From an uncultured Eubacteriales bacterium (GTDB lineage: Bacteria; Bacillota; Clostridia; Oscillospirales; Acutalibacteraceae): a DNA stretch of 59,377 bases. This document shows, one piece after another, positions 36,524-44,909 of the stretch. Position 1 is the stretch's first letter; the number at the start of each line of letters is the position of its first letter. A program made the translations under genes and the position numbers. Under the pieces are notes generated by a model. It was not told where the DNA came from, made no database searches, and saw nothing but the letters and a program-made list of their open reading frames with translations. The stretch lies in NCBI GenBank assembly GCA_934636435.1, contig CAKUAQ010000006.1, forward strand, positions 1-59,377. The letters are read 5' to 3'.

Positions 36524-37507
36524 TCAGTCCCCCTTTCCGCGCACCAGAAACGAGGTGGGGATCTCCCGGGACCCGTACAGGCTGGCGCAATAGTTGACGG
36601 CTTTGTTCTCATAGATCATCAGCGTGGAGGAGCCGCCGTCCAGATTGGCGGCGTTGACCGCGCCGTAGTTGAGCATGACGGTCTGGCAATCCTTGTAGCT
36701 GGCGCCCAGACTGTGGGACTGCCGTCCGTCGATCACCAGCAGCAGCACGGAGCCGTCCGCCCGCTGTCCGATGGCGGTGCGGGGGTTCAGGCCGCCGCCG
36801 GTGCCGGCCACCGGTGCGGGCTGGCCGTTGGCCACCAGCACCGGACCGAAGGAAACGGCCTCCTGCACGCCCTTGTCCAAGGCGTCTCTGGCGGTCATTT
36901 TGCCCACAATCAGCTTGCCGTTGCCGTCAAAGCCGATCACGGAAGTATTGGTGGAGGGGGAGCCGAACACCAGCTTGCCCCCGCTGATCACGATGCCGAT
37001 GGGGATGCCGCCGTTGCCCATACCCTTTTCGTCCTCGAAGCCGCCGGCGTTGATGCCCGCCACGGCGCCGTGGGTCTTGACCAGATCCTCCAGCCTTTTG
37101 CCCGCCTCGCCCTCATAGGGACCGGAGGTGCCGACAAATAGCCGCATGGGGTCCCGGACGATCATCATTTTTCCCTTGAAGGTGCCGCCGGATACATCCT
37201 CGATGGAGATTTCCGGCTGGGACGTGTCCGGTTCCTGCGGAGGGATCGCCGTGTCATCGGTGACCAGATCGACCTCGATGACGGCATTCTGCTGTCGGAT
37301 GGCTTCGATCTCCTCTGCGGAGAAATACATTTTGGCCAGAAATTTGGCGGCGCTGGTTTCCATCACCGTGGTGACGAACAGCCCCCGCGCCTGGGTGGAC
37401 GGGCCCTTGCAGACCACCGTGACCGCCGCAAAAAACGCCACGACTACCGCCGCCAGCGTCACGCCCAGCACCGCCGCTATCCGGCGGATGACGGTTCCGA
37501 TCTTCAT
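36524..37507 (-). CDS. Phosphodiester glycosidase (NAGPA-domain) exported protein
   Basis: A 327-residue protein with one N-terminal membrane helix (about 8-32) and an outside NAGPA domain (about 115-325). Family blocks visible are AVAGINAGGF, GVQEAVSFGPVLVANG, RTAIGQRADGSVLLLVIDGR and NAANLDGGSSTLM. Such domains cleave sugar phosphodiesters and are found near exopolysaccharide or wall-glycan genes. The start at 37507 follows GGAGGGG. It lies 24 bases after ribF and 4 before the unknown membrane protein. Confidence 0.88.
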   Translation of the reverse strand: MKIGTVIRRIAAVLGVTLAAVVVAFFAAVTVVCKGPSTQARGLFVTTVMETSAAKFLAKMYFSAEEIEAIRQQNAVIEVDLVTDDTAIPPQEPDTSQPEISIEDVSGGTFKGKMMIVRDPMRLFVGTSGPYEGEAGKRLEDLVKTHGAVAGINAGGFEDEKGMGNGGIPIGIVISGGKLVFGSPSTNTSVIGFDGNGKLIVGKMTARDALDKGVQEAVSFGPVLVANGQPAPVAGTGGGLNPRTAIGQRADGSVLLLVIDGRQSHSLGASYKDCQTVMLNYGAVNAANLDGGSSTLMIYENKAVNYCASLYGSREIPTSFLVRGKGD

Positions 37508-37531
37508 AGTGTCCCCTCCTGCGCTTCTCTC

Positions 37532-39145
37532 TTATGGATTTTCTGTCAATTCCGGCAGCGTCAGCAGCTCACCCAGACTATGGACCGTGCGCGCCGCCGC
37601 CGGCACCGGTCGATCGTAGCAGGGATGCTCCGCCGGGTGACGGATGTCGATCCAGACCGCCCGCATCCCGGCGGATAGCGCCCCCTCGATGTCGTTTTTC
37701 ACATTATCTCCGACGAATAGGCAGTCCTCCGCCGCCACGCCCAGACGGGCGGCCACCCGCCGAAACAGGCGGGGGTCGGGCTTATGGATCCCCTCGTCCC
37801 CGGAGACGACGGTCAGATCCAGCAGCGGCCGCAGCCCGCTGCAATCCACCTTGGCATTCTGCAGCCGGGATTCGCCGTTGGTGATCAGTCCCAGCCGCAG
37901 CCCCCGGCGGCGCAGAGCGGACAGGGTGTCCGCCGTATCCGGCAGCAGTCTGCAGTGCCCGGCGAAGGTCAGGCAGAAATACCGCAGCCCCCGGTCAATC
38001 TCCTCCGCGGTCGGTTCCCCCTCTGTGCGGGGCAGATACCGGGCGATGAATTCCGCATAGCCGCAGGGCATCCGGTAGCCGTAGTTGTTGAAGGCGATCA
38101 TATCTCGTTCCAGCGCCGCCTGCTCGTCCCCTGTTTTGTCGGGATAATACCGGGCGACAAAGTCTGCCACAGCGGCGGCAAAGGCATCGTCCCGCCGATG
38201 GAGTGTGTCGTCATAGTCAAACAGCACCGCCCGGATGCGCCCGGTGGGGGCGAATACCGCCCGGGCCGCGGCGGCGTCCCGATGCACCTGCGCCGTGAGG
38301 GCAGCCAGATCGTCAAATTTCTGCTCCGGACGCAGGAATTCCACCGGATAGACCCGCACAGTCTGCCCGTACAGATCGCCGCAGAAATCCTGTATCCAGG
38401 TTTCTGCCAGCGGGGCGGGGGCGCCTACGGTGGGGCGCACGCCGATGTTGGTGACGCCGATATAGGTCTCCTCACCAATCTCCACAGAGGAGGCGTAGAC
38501 CCCGAACCGGGGCAGCGCCAGCATCGGCGGGATGGGCTGATTGACGGTGGGCATCCCCAGCTTTCCGCCCAGATGTTGCCCGCTCACCACCGGCAGCGAT
38601 AATCCCCAGCTCCGGCAGAGCCGCCGCCGCACCTCCGGCATATCCCCCGCCGCCAGCCGCTGACGGATAACGGTGGCGCTGACCGGTTGGTCGTCTATGG
38701 CGACGGGCGGGATCACGGTCAGGGCGATGTGTCGCTGAGCGCAGAGGGCTTGCAGCAGCGCCACATCCCCCGCGCCGTCCTTGCCGAAGCGGTAGTTATA
38801 GCCGCAGGAGAGGGCGACGGCGTGGAGCTTGTCCCGCAGCACGGTATCCACGAACGCCTCCGGGGTCAGCATACGCACCGCTGCAAAATCCTCCTCGATC
38901 AGCTCGGTGACATCCTGCTGCTCCAGCAGGCGCCGCCGCTCCTCATCGGTGCATAGCTGCTGATTCGGCATTTTGGTGGTGACGGTGCCGGGGCGAAAGG
39001 TATAGACGGTGCAGTAGCCCTCGCCGGCCTGCAGGGCGGCGGCGATGACAGCCCGGTGGCCGGGATGCAGTCCGTCGAATAGCCCCAGTGCCACACTGCG
39101 GGCGGGGAGCGCCGGCACGGCATGGCTGGCAGTATAGAAATCCAT
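37532..39145 (-). CDS. ribF: Fusion of bifunctional riboflavin kinase/FAD synthetase (RibF) and HAD phosphatase
   Basis: A 537-residue protein with an unusual third domain. Residues 1-180 are the FMN adenylyltransferase half, with the nucleotidyl-transfer motifs GLFDGLHPGH and SATVIRQRL. Residues about 180-300 are the riboflavin kinase half (GGKLGMPTVN, TNIGVRPTVG, LRPEQKFDDL). Residues about 306-537 are a complete HAD-IA phosphatase: FDYDDT (motif I), ITNGES (II), the Lys of HKPDP (III) and GDNVKNDIEG (IV). Usual RibF proteins are about 310 residues. No stop or frameshift separates the parts, and the start at 39145 follows AGGAGGAA. The HAD part could supply a flavin-pathway phosphatase; this is inference. 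The gene follows truB after 21 bases. Confidence 0.92.
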   Translation of the reverse strand: MDFYTASHAVPALPARSVALGLFDGLHPGHRAVIAAALQAGEGYCTVYTFRPGTVTTKMPNQQLCTDEERRRLLEQQDVTELIEEDFAAVRMLTPEAFVDTVLRDKLHAVALSCGYNYRFGKDGAGDVALLQALCAQRHIALTVIPPVAIDDQPVSATVIRQRLAAGDMPEVRRRLCRSWGLSLPVVSGQHLGGKLGMPTVNQPIPPMLALPRFGVYASSVEIGEETYIGVTNIGVRPTVGAPAPLAETWIQDFCGDLYGQTVRVYPVEFLRPEQKFDDLAALTAQVHRDAAAARAVFAPTGRIRAVLFDYDDTLHRRDDAFAAAVADFVARYYPDKTGDEQAALERDMIAFNNYGYRMPCGYAEFIARYLPRTEGEPTAEEIDRGLRYFCLTFAGHCRLLPDTADTLSALRRRGLRLGLITNGESRLQNAKVDCSGLRPLLDLTVVSGDEGIHKPDPRLFRRVAARLGVAAEDCLFVGDNVKNDIEGALSAGMRAVWIDIRHPAEHPCYDRPVPAAARTVHSLGELLTLPELTENP

Positions 39146-39166
39146 AGTATAATTCCTCCTGACCGG

Positions 39167-40045
39167 TCAGAAGAGTTGCAGAATGGCTAATTGATCGTCC
39201 TGCGGTGTGCCCAGCCCCAGAAAGACTCCGTCGGGGGCATAGACGCGGGCGACGCCCGGCGGAGCCGGATGCAGCCGCGCCAATGCCAGCGCTCCGCCGT
39301 TATGAAACCGGGTGGCCTGCGCCGCAGACACGGTCAGCGCCGGATAGTCGGAAAAGGCGCGGTCGATGGGCAGCAGCCGGGCGGCTAATTGTCCGTCGGC
39401 TGCCAGCGCCTTGGCGGTCTCCAGCGGGATGCAATCCGCCAGCGTGTATCCCGCCGCCTCGGTGCGGCGCAGGGCGGTCATCACCGCTCCGCAGCCCAGC
39501 ATCCGTCCCAGATCGTCGCACAGAGAGCGGATATAGGTGCCCTTGGAGCAGCGGCAGTCCAGTGTCAATTCTCCCGCCGCGCCGTCATAGGCGAGGATCT
39601 CCAGCGTATGGATCGTCACCGGGCGCGCCTCCCGCTCCACCTCGATGCCCCGGCGTGCCAGGTCATACAGGCGTACGCCGTCCCGCTTCAGCGCCGAGGT
39701 CATGGGCGGCACCTGCCGTATGGCGCCCCGCAGAGAGGGCAGCGCCGCCTCGACCGCCGCCCGGGAGGGCAGCGGCCCGCCGGTATCGGTGACCGTCCCC
39801 CACACATCCAGCGTGTCGCTGACCGCACCGAAACGCAGGGTGGCGGTATAGCGCTTGTCGTGGCAGGGCAGGTGATCCAGCGCCTTGGTGGCTTTGCCCA
39901 CTAATAGGGGCAGCACGCCGGTGGCGTTGGGATCCAGTGTGCCGGCATGACCGATTTTTTTGACCCCCAGCAGACGCCGTGTCACGGCGCAGCAGAGGAA
40001 CGAGGTCATTTCCGCCGGTTTATCAATGCAGAGAATGCCGTCCAT
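39167..40045 (-). CDS. truB: tRNA pseudouridine(55) synthase TruB
   Basis: A 292-residue enzyme modifying U55 in the T-loop of tRNAs. The start at 40045 follows AAGGAG. The catalytic block GHAGTLDPNATGVLP (Asp about 38) and the KRYTATLRFGAVSDTLD block are intact. The C-terminal PUA-like portion is short, typical of Firmicutes TruB. It lies in the conserved rbfA-nrnA-truB-ribF order. Confidence 0.95.
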   Translation of the reverse strand: MDGILCIDKPAEMTSFLCCAVTRRLLGVKKIGHAGTLDPNATGVLPLLVGKATKALDHLPCHDKRYTATLRFGAVSDTLDVWGTVTDTGGPLPSRAAVEAALPSLRGAIRQVPPMTSALKRDGVRLYDLARRGIEVEREARPVTIHTLEILAYDGAAGELTLDCRCSKGTYIRSLCDDLGRMLGCGAVMTALRRTEAAGYTLADCIPLETAKALAADGQLAARLLPIDRAFSDYPALTVSAAQATRFHNGGALALARLHPAPPGVARVYAPDGVFLGLGTPQDDQLAILQLF

Positions 40046-40129
40046 AAAAGCTCCTTATACCGTCGAATACCGTAAAAATCCGCTCGAAAGTCGGTCGCCC
40101 CGCATCACCGTGCGCGGGGGAAAATCCAA

Positions 40130-40159
40130 AAAAATCACGGGCGTTTGACCGTGATTTTT
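40130..40159 (-). terminator. Terminator between nrnA and truB
   Basis: The stem AAAAATCACGG with its complement and an eight-base loop is followed by a run of T on the minus strand. Part of the upstream operon transcript should end here, so truB-ribF may have its own promoter in 40046-40129; none is clear. Confidence 0.8.
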
Positions 40160-40167
40160 GAAGAGTA

Positions 40168-41139
40168 TTATCCGGTGACAATGCGGGGAACCGCCTGCTC
40201 CACGGCGTGGAGAATGGCGTCGGTGGCGGTCTGCAGAGAGCCGTCCACGGCGCAGCCCGCTGCCCGGGTGTGTCCGCCGCCGCCCAACAGGGCGCAGATC
40301 GCCGCGGCATCGGCATGGGTGCCGGTGCGTACGCTGATTTTATAGTTGCCGTCGGCCTTTTGCCGCAGGGTGATGCCGACCCATACGCCGGTGATCTGCC
40401 GGGGGATGGGTGGCAGACCCTCCATATCGTTCTCCTGTGCGCCGCTTTTCCGCACCATCTCGTTGTCGATGACCATAACCGCTATCCGGCCGTCGTGATA
40501 GAACCGCATCCCCTGCAGCGCCATACGCTCCAATTCAATGCGCTCCCGGGATTTTATGTCAAAATTCACCCGGTTGATCATCTCGAAGTTGATGCCTGTG
40601 TCGATGCAGTCTGCCGCCATCCGGTGGGCCAGTGCTCCGGCGTTGGAATACTTGAAGCAGCCGGTGTCGGTGGCGATGCCGGTGAAGATGCACTGGGCAA
40701 TATCCGGGGTGAAGGGCACATCCAGCAGCCCGATGAGCCGGTAGACGATCATTGCCGCCGCCGCGCAGGAGGCATCCAGGCAGGTATTGGCGGCATAGCC
40801 GGTATTGGTGCTGTGGTGGTCGATGCACAGCTGTACCCGGTCGCCGTATTCCGCCTGCACGGCCGGCCCCAGCAGCTTGGCATCAGCCACGTCCAACGCA
40901 CAAATGAATTCCGGAGTGAACTCCGGCTGGGGCACATCGGCGTACATATAGTCATAGCGCTCGGGAATCTTGTCGCCGCACAGCACCCGCACGGTTTTGC
41001 CCAGCGATTGCAGCGCCTGACACAGGGCAAAGTTGGAGCCGAGGGTATCCCCGTCGGGGTATTGATGGGCCAACAGGAGAATGCGGTCGGCCTGCCGCAG
41101 CATGGCGGCGGCCTCCTGTTCCGTGATCTTATTGGTCAT
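40168..41139 (-). CDS. nrnA: DHH phosphoesterase NrnA (oligoribonuclease / pAp phosphatase)
   Basis: A 323-residue metal-dependent enzyme that degrades short RNA oligonucleotides and 3'-phosphoadenosine 5'-phosphate. The DHH-domain motifs are seen as HQYPDGDTLGS (about 25) and CIDHHSTN (about 110). The C-terminal DHHA1 domain contains LLGGGGHTRAAG. The start overlaps the end of rbfA by 11 bases. Confidence 0.93.
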   Translation of the reverse strand: MTNKITEQEAAAMLRQADRILLLAHQYPDGDTLGSNFALCQALQSLGKTVRVLCGDKIPERYDYMYADVPQPEFTPEFICALDVADAKLLGPAVQAEYGDRVQLCIDHHSTNTGYAANTCLDASCAAAAMIVYRLIGLLDVPFTPDIAQCIFTGIATDTGCFKYSNAGALAHRMAADCIDTGINFEMINRVNFDIKSRERIELERMALQGMRFYHDGRIAVMVIDNEMVRKSGAQENDMEGLPPIPRQITGVWVGITLRQKADGNYKISVRTGTHADAAAICALLGGGGHTRAAGCAVDGSLQTATDAILHAVEQAVPRIVTG

Positions 41140-41491
41140 TGGGCTGCTCCTTTTTCAGACGGTTGAGGGTGGCGGCAATGTTGGCGCTGTATTCGATGCT
41201 GTCGTCCGCCACGAATCGCAGTTCCGGCGTATGCCGCAGGCTTAGAGCCGCACCCAGCGCATGCCGCATGTAACCGGCAGCGGATTTCAATCCCTTGACC
41301 GCCTCCTTGGCGGCTTCCATGCCGTTCATGGAGGTGACATAGACGGTGGCGTAGGACATGTCCCGTGTAACCTCCACCCGCAGGATGCTGAGCATACTGC
41401 AGGTGACCCGGGGATCCTTGACCGTTCGCAGGATCGCCGTCAGTTCCCGCATGATGTCCTCGCTGGTGCGATCCATCCGGTAATTAGGCAT
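41129..41491 (-). CDS. rbfA: Ribosome-binding factor A
   Basis: A 120-residue 30S maturation factor of normal length with the KH-like core (ILREVKDPRVT-like: LRTVKDPRVTCSML) and LRHTPELRFVADDS near the C-terminus. AAGGGGG precedes the start. It is separated from infB by 415 bases, unusual for this cluster, and that gap contains the structured element described below. Confidence 0.94.
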   Translation of the reverse strand: MPNYRMDRTSEDIMRELTAILRTVKDPRVTCSMLSILRVEVTRDMSYATVYVTSMNGMEAAKEAVKGLKSAAGYMRHALGAALSLRHTPELRFVADDSIEYSANIAATLNRLKKEQPNDQ

Positions 41492-41821
41492 AGTAAAAAA
41501 CCCCCTTAAATACTAGACGATAGATGCTATACACCATATGAGCGTGCCGCAAGTGAGTGCACCGACCGGCAGCTTTTGCGCATAGGGAAAAGAAAACGGG
41601 GAGGTGCGACACGACACACCTTATTGCGATAATTTCCCCAAACGGCTGTCCGCACCCGACAGAGACAATGCCGAGACTCATCGCGGTTTTACATAATGCG
41701 GACAGATAGCTTCGTAAGAGACATCCCAACCGCGCGAAAGGCCGTAGCGACTGTCTCTCAAACCGGCACAGATCCAGCGAAAAAGTCTATGGCTTTGCGT
41801 TTGAATGAACACAGAGCCACG
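41492..41821. other. Intergenic stretch between infB and rbfA
   Basis: No gene is supportable here. An inverted pair CTGTCCGCA / TGCGGACAG (41646-41654 and 41697-41705) and a short TGGCT/AGCCA pair near 41800-41819 are the only structures I see to the right of the three-way element. AT-rich boxes near 41495-41530 may be a promoter for rbfA on the minus strand, but no convincing -35/-10 pair is present. Confidence 0.5.
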
Positions 41822-41885
41822 CAAATATTGCCGCTTTCGCCTATCGGCGAAATGACGTTTGTTCAGAACGTCAAGGCAATATTTG
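41822..41885. repeat. Element able to fold as a three-way junction
   Basis: The outer arms CAAATATTGCC (41822-41832) and GGCAATATTTG (41875-41885) pair over 11 bases. Two adjacent hairpins fill the inside: TTTCGCC-tatc-GGCGAAA (41835-41852) and TGACGTT-N7-AACGTCA (41853-41873). All stems are perfect and nearly every base is used. It may be a small palindromic mobile element (MITE-like) or a structured RNA. It is more AT-rich than its surroundings. Confidence 0.6.
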
Positions 41886-41886
41886 A

Positions 41887-41915
41887 CGAGATTAAAATCG
41901 TAGATTTTAATCTCG
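41887..41915. repeat. Perfect hairpin overlapping the infB stop codon
   Basis: The 13-base arms CGAGATTAAAATC and GATTTTAATCTCG are separated by three bases. The right arm contains the last two codons and stop of infB. There is no T-run, so it is not a standard terminator. It may be the end of the neighbouring element, inserted at the 3' end of infB. Confidence 0.6.
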
Positions 41916-44261
41916 GTATTCCTCGATCACATAGGTCTCGTAGATGTCGCCCTCTTTGATATCGGTGAATTTTTCCAGACCGATACCGCACTCATAGCCC
42001 TGAGCGACCTCTTTCTGGTCATCCTTAAAGCGCTTGAGGGAGATCATCTTGTCGTCGCCGATGATGATGCCGTCCCGCACGATGCGCAGCAGGTCGTTGC
42101 GGCATACCTTGCCGTCCACCACATAGCAGCCGGCCACCAGCCCCACGCCGGTGATGCGATAGACCTGCCGTACCTCGGCGCGGCCATGCAGCACCTCCCG
42201 GGTCTTGGGCGCCAGCATACCCTTCATGGCGGTTTCCACTTCCTCGATGGCGTCATAGATCACCCGGTACATCCGCATATCCACGCCGGCATTCTCTGCT
42301 GCCACCTGTGCCAGCGGATCGGGGCGCACATTGAAGCCGACGATAATGGCGTTGGAGGCGTCCGCCAGCATGACGTCGCTCTCGGACACCGCGCCCACGG
42401 CGCCGTGGATGACCCGCACCCGTACCTCGTCGTTGGAGAGCTTTTGCAGCGACTGGGTCACCGCCTCCACCGAGCCCTGCACGTCGGCCTTGACGATGAT
42501 GGACAGCTCCTTCATCTCGCCCTCGTGCATCTGGTCAAACAGGTTATCCAGCGTCACTTTCTTGTACTGGCTGAATTGTTCCTCCTTGGCAGCGGTCTTG
42601 CGCTGCTCCACCAGCTCCCGTGCCAGACGCTCGTCGGTGACGGCGTTGAACACATCGCCGGAGGCGGGGACCTCCGCCAGACCCATGATCTCCACCGGCA
42701 CGGAGGGGCCGGCGCTCTCTACCTTGTTGCCGTTTTCATCCGCCATGGCGCGGACACGGCCCACCGCCATGCCGGCCACGAGTACATCGCCGGTATGCAG
42801 GGTGCCGTTCTGCACCAGCACGGTGGCGATGGGGCCGCGCCCCTTGTCCAGCCGTGCCTCGATGACTGTACCCTTGGCGGCACGGTCGGGGTTGGCTTTC
42901 AGCTCTTTCATCTCTGCTACCAGCAGCACGCTCTCCAGCAGGTTATCCAGCCCCATACCGGTGTGCGCGGAAACCGGAACGCAGATCACATCGCCGCCCC
43001 ACTCCTCGGGCACCAGCTCGTGCTCGGTGAGCTGCTGCATGACCCGATCGGGGTTCGCCTCGGGCTTATCCATTTTGTTGATGGCGACGATGATGGATAC
43101 GCCCGCCGCCTTGGCATGGTGGATGGCCTCGATGGTCTGGGGCATGATGCCGTCGTCCGCCGCCACCACCAGAATGGCGATGTCCGTCACCTGTGCGCCG
43201 CGGGCCCGCATGGAGGTAAAGGCCGCGTGGCCGGGGGTATCCAGGAAGGTGATGTTGTGCCCGTTCACATTGGTGCGGTAGGCGCCGATGTGCTGGGTGA
43301 TGCCGCCTGCCTCGCCGGAGGTGACGCTGGTCTTGCGGATGGCATCCAGGATGGAGGTCTTGCCGTGGTCGACGTGACCCATGACCACCACCACCGGATC
43401 CCGGGGCTGCAGGTTCTCGTTCGTATCCTCGCTGTCGTCGATGATCTGTTCTTCGATGGTGACGACAACTTCCTTTTCCACCTTGGTGTGGAATTCCTCC
43501 GCTACCAGATAGGCGGTGTCGAAATCGATCTCCTCATTGACGGAGGCCATCACGCCCAGAGTCATCAGCTTTTTGATGACTTCGCCAGCCGTTGCCTTCA
43601 GCCGCAGCGCCAGTTCGCCTACGGTGATGGTATCGCCCACCTGAATGGTGGCGTGCTTCTGCTTACGCTCCATCTGGATACGCGCCAGCCGCTCGCTCTC
43701 GGTCTCCTTGCGGCGGGGTTTGCGGTATTGCTGCTTGGAACGCTGGTTGATCTTCTGCTTTTTGATGCCGCCGCCGTCGCCCCGCACCCGACTGGAGGTC
43801 TGCGCCATGACGTCGAATTTTTCGTCGTATTTGTTGCTGGCAACCATCTGGGGCTTGCGGGTATCCACGGTGCGTCGCTCCTGAGGCGCTTTGGGCTGAG
43901 GAGCCGCCTTGTCCTTACGCGGCGGAACGGCGGTCGCTTTGCCGGCCGCCGGCGCCGGGCGCACAGGGGCGCCGGGTCTGGCGGGAGCCGCTTTAGCGGA
44001 CGGAGCGGGGGTCGCCGCGACGGGCGGCTCCGGCTTGGGCTCTTCCTTCTTCCGCTCGTTGGCGGTGGCAAAATAGGCGTCCAGATTATCGGTGGCGTGC
44101 TTCTGGGTCATGCACTCGAACACAATATCCAGCTCGTGCTCATCCAGCGCCGTGGCGCTCTTTTTGGCGGGCTGTACATACTTTCCCAGCAGCTCGATGA
44201 TCTCCTTGGTGGGGACCCCGAAATCCTTGGCCACATCGCTGACACGGTATTTGATCATCAT
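41907..44261 (-). CDS. infB: Translation initiation factor IF-2
   Basis: A 784-residue GTPase that brings initiator tRNA to the ribosome. The ATG at 44261 overlaps the stop of ylxQ and follows AAAGGAGG. An IF2N domain (about 1-55) is followed by an Ala/Pro/Lys-rich linker (about 70-190) and a second IF2N domain (about 205-265). The G domain (GHVDHGKTS near 297, DTPGHAAF, NKMDKP) and domains II-IV follow. The C-terminal codons are embedded in a hairpin. Confidence 0.97.
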   Translation of the reverse strand: MMIKYRVSDVAKDFGVPTKEIIELLGKYVQPAKKSATALDEHELDIVFECMTQKHATDNLDAYFATANERKKEEPKPEPPVAATPAPSAKAAPARPGAPVRPAPAAGKATAVPPRKDKAAPQPKAPQERRTVDTRKPQMVASNKYDEKFDVMAQTSSRVRGDGGGIKKQKINQRSKQQYRKPRRKETESERLARIQMERKQKHATIQVGDTITVGELALRLKATAGEVIKKLMTLGVMASVNEEIDFDTAYLVAEEFHTKVEKEVVVTIEEQIIDDSEDTNENLQPRDPVVVVMGHVDHGKTSILDAIRKTSVTSGEAGGITQHIGAYRTNVNGHNITFLDTPGHAAFTSMRARGAQVTDIAILVVAADDGIMPQTIEAIHHAKAAGVSIIVAINKMDKPEANPDRVMQQLTEHELVPEEWGGDVICVPVSAHTGMGLDNLLESVLLVAEMKELKANPDRAAKGTVIEARLDKGRGPIATVLVQNGTLHTGDVLVAGMAVGRVRAMADENGNKVESAGPSVPVEIMGLAEVPASGDVFNAVTDERLARELVEQRKTAAKEEQFSQYKKVTLDNLFDQMHEGEMKELSIIVKADVQGSVEAVTQSLQKLSNDEVRVRVIHGAVGAVSESDVMLADASNAIIVGFNVRPDPLAQVAAENAGVDMRMYRVIYDAIEEVETAMKGMLAPKTREVLHGRAEVRQVYRITGVGLVAGCYVVDGKVCRNDLLRIVRDGIIIGDDKMISLKRFKDDQKEVAQGYECGIGLEKFTDIKEGDIYETYVIEEYRD

Positions 44262-44608
44262 AGGGCAACATCCTCCTTTGTATCGGTGCTGACACACGGC
44301 GGGTCGGGCAGGACCCGCTGCATGGCAGCGGCAAAGCCGTGGTCATCGGTTGCCACGGCGGCAACAGGCTTTTCCAAACCCAGAGCGGCGGCCAGCGCCG
44401 TCTTGTTTGCGGCAACCGTCCGGATGGGGCAGCGTCCGTCCTGTCCGGCGAAACGCAGCTCCTTCTCGGTTTTCGGGGAGCAGTCCGCCGCCAGCAGAAC
44501 CAGCTGCGCCTTTTCGGCGTGCAGAAGCACCTTGACGGCGTCAAAGCCAATGTGTATGTGTCCCGCGCGGCGGGCAATGCCCAGCAGCCCGGCGAGTTTA
44601 GGTTCCAT
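44258..44608 (-). CDS. ylxQ: L7Ae-family RNA-binding protein (YlxQ-like)
   Basis: A 116-residue protein of the L7Ae/L30e fold, with the family opening LAGLLGIARRAGHIHIGFDAV and LVLLAADCSPKTEKEL. It overlaps rnpM by 11 bases and infB by 4. It is a standard member of the nusA-infB operon; its RNA target here is unknown. Confidence 0.9.
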   Translation of the reverse strand: MEPKLAGLLGIARRAGHIHIGFDAVKVLLHAEKAQLVLLAADCSPKTEKELRFAGQDGRCPIRTVAANKTALAAALGLEKPVAAVATDDHGFAAAMQRVLPDPPCVSTDTKEDVAL

Positions 44609-44870
44609 CCGGCATCAGCTCCTGTTCCATCCGGTCATAGACCTCCGACGGAATGGCGCAGCCGAAGGAGCGCTCCAGTCGATGCGCCTTGCGGGCGGCC
44701 TGGAGGCAGGCGAGGCAGGGACAGACATATGCCCCCCGTCCGGCCATGCGGCCGGTCAGATCCAGTGCGATCTCCCCCTCGGGGCTGCGTACCACCCGGA
44801 TCAGCTCTTTTTTCGGCTTCATCTCGCCGCAGCCGCTGCATTTGCGCAGCGGGATTTTTTTCTCTCGCAC
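44598..44870 (-). CDS. rnpM: YlxR-family protein (RnpM)
   Basis: A 90-residue nucleic-acid-binding protein. The signature CSGCGEMKPKKELIRVVR and GRMAGRGAYVCPCLACL with its conserved cysteines define YlxR. In B. subtilis the protein binds RNase P RNA and modulates RNase P. It is located between nusA and ylxQ as usual. Confidence 0.92.
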   Translation of the reverse strand: MREKKIPLRKCSGCGEMKPKKELIRVVRSPEGEIALDLTGRMAGRGAYVCPCLACLQAARKAHRLERSFGCAIPSEVYDRMEQELMPDGT

Positions 44871-44909
44871 GGTGTTGGTTCCTCCCGTCGGTCGGTTATG
44901 GTAAACGGC

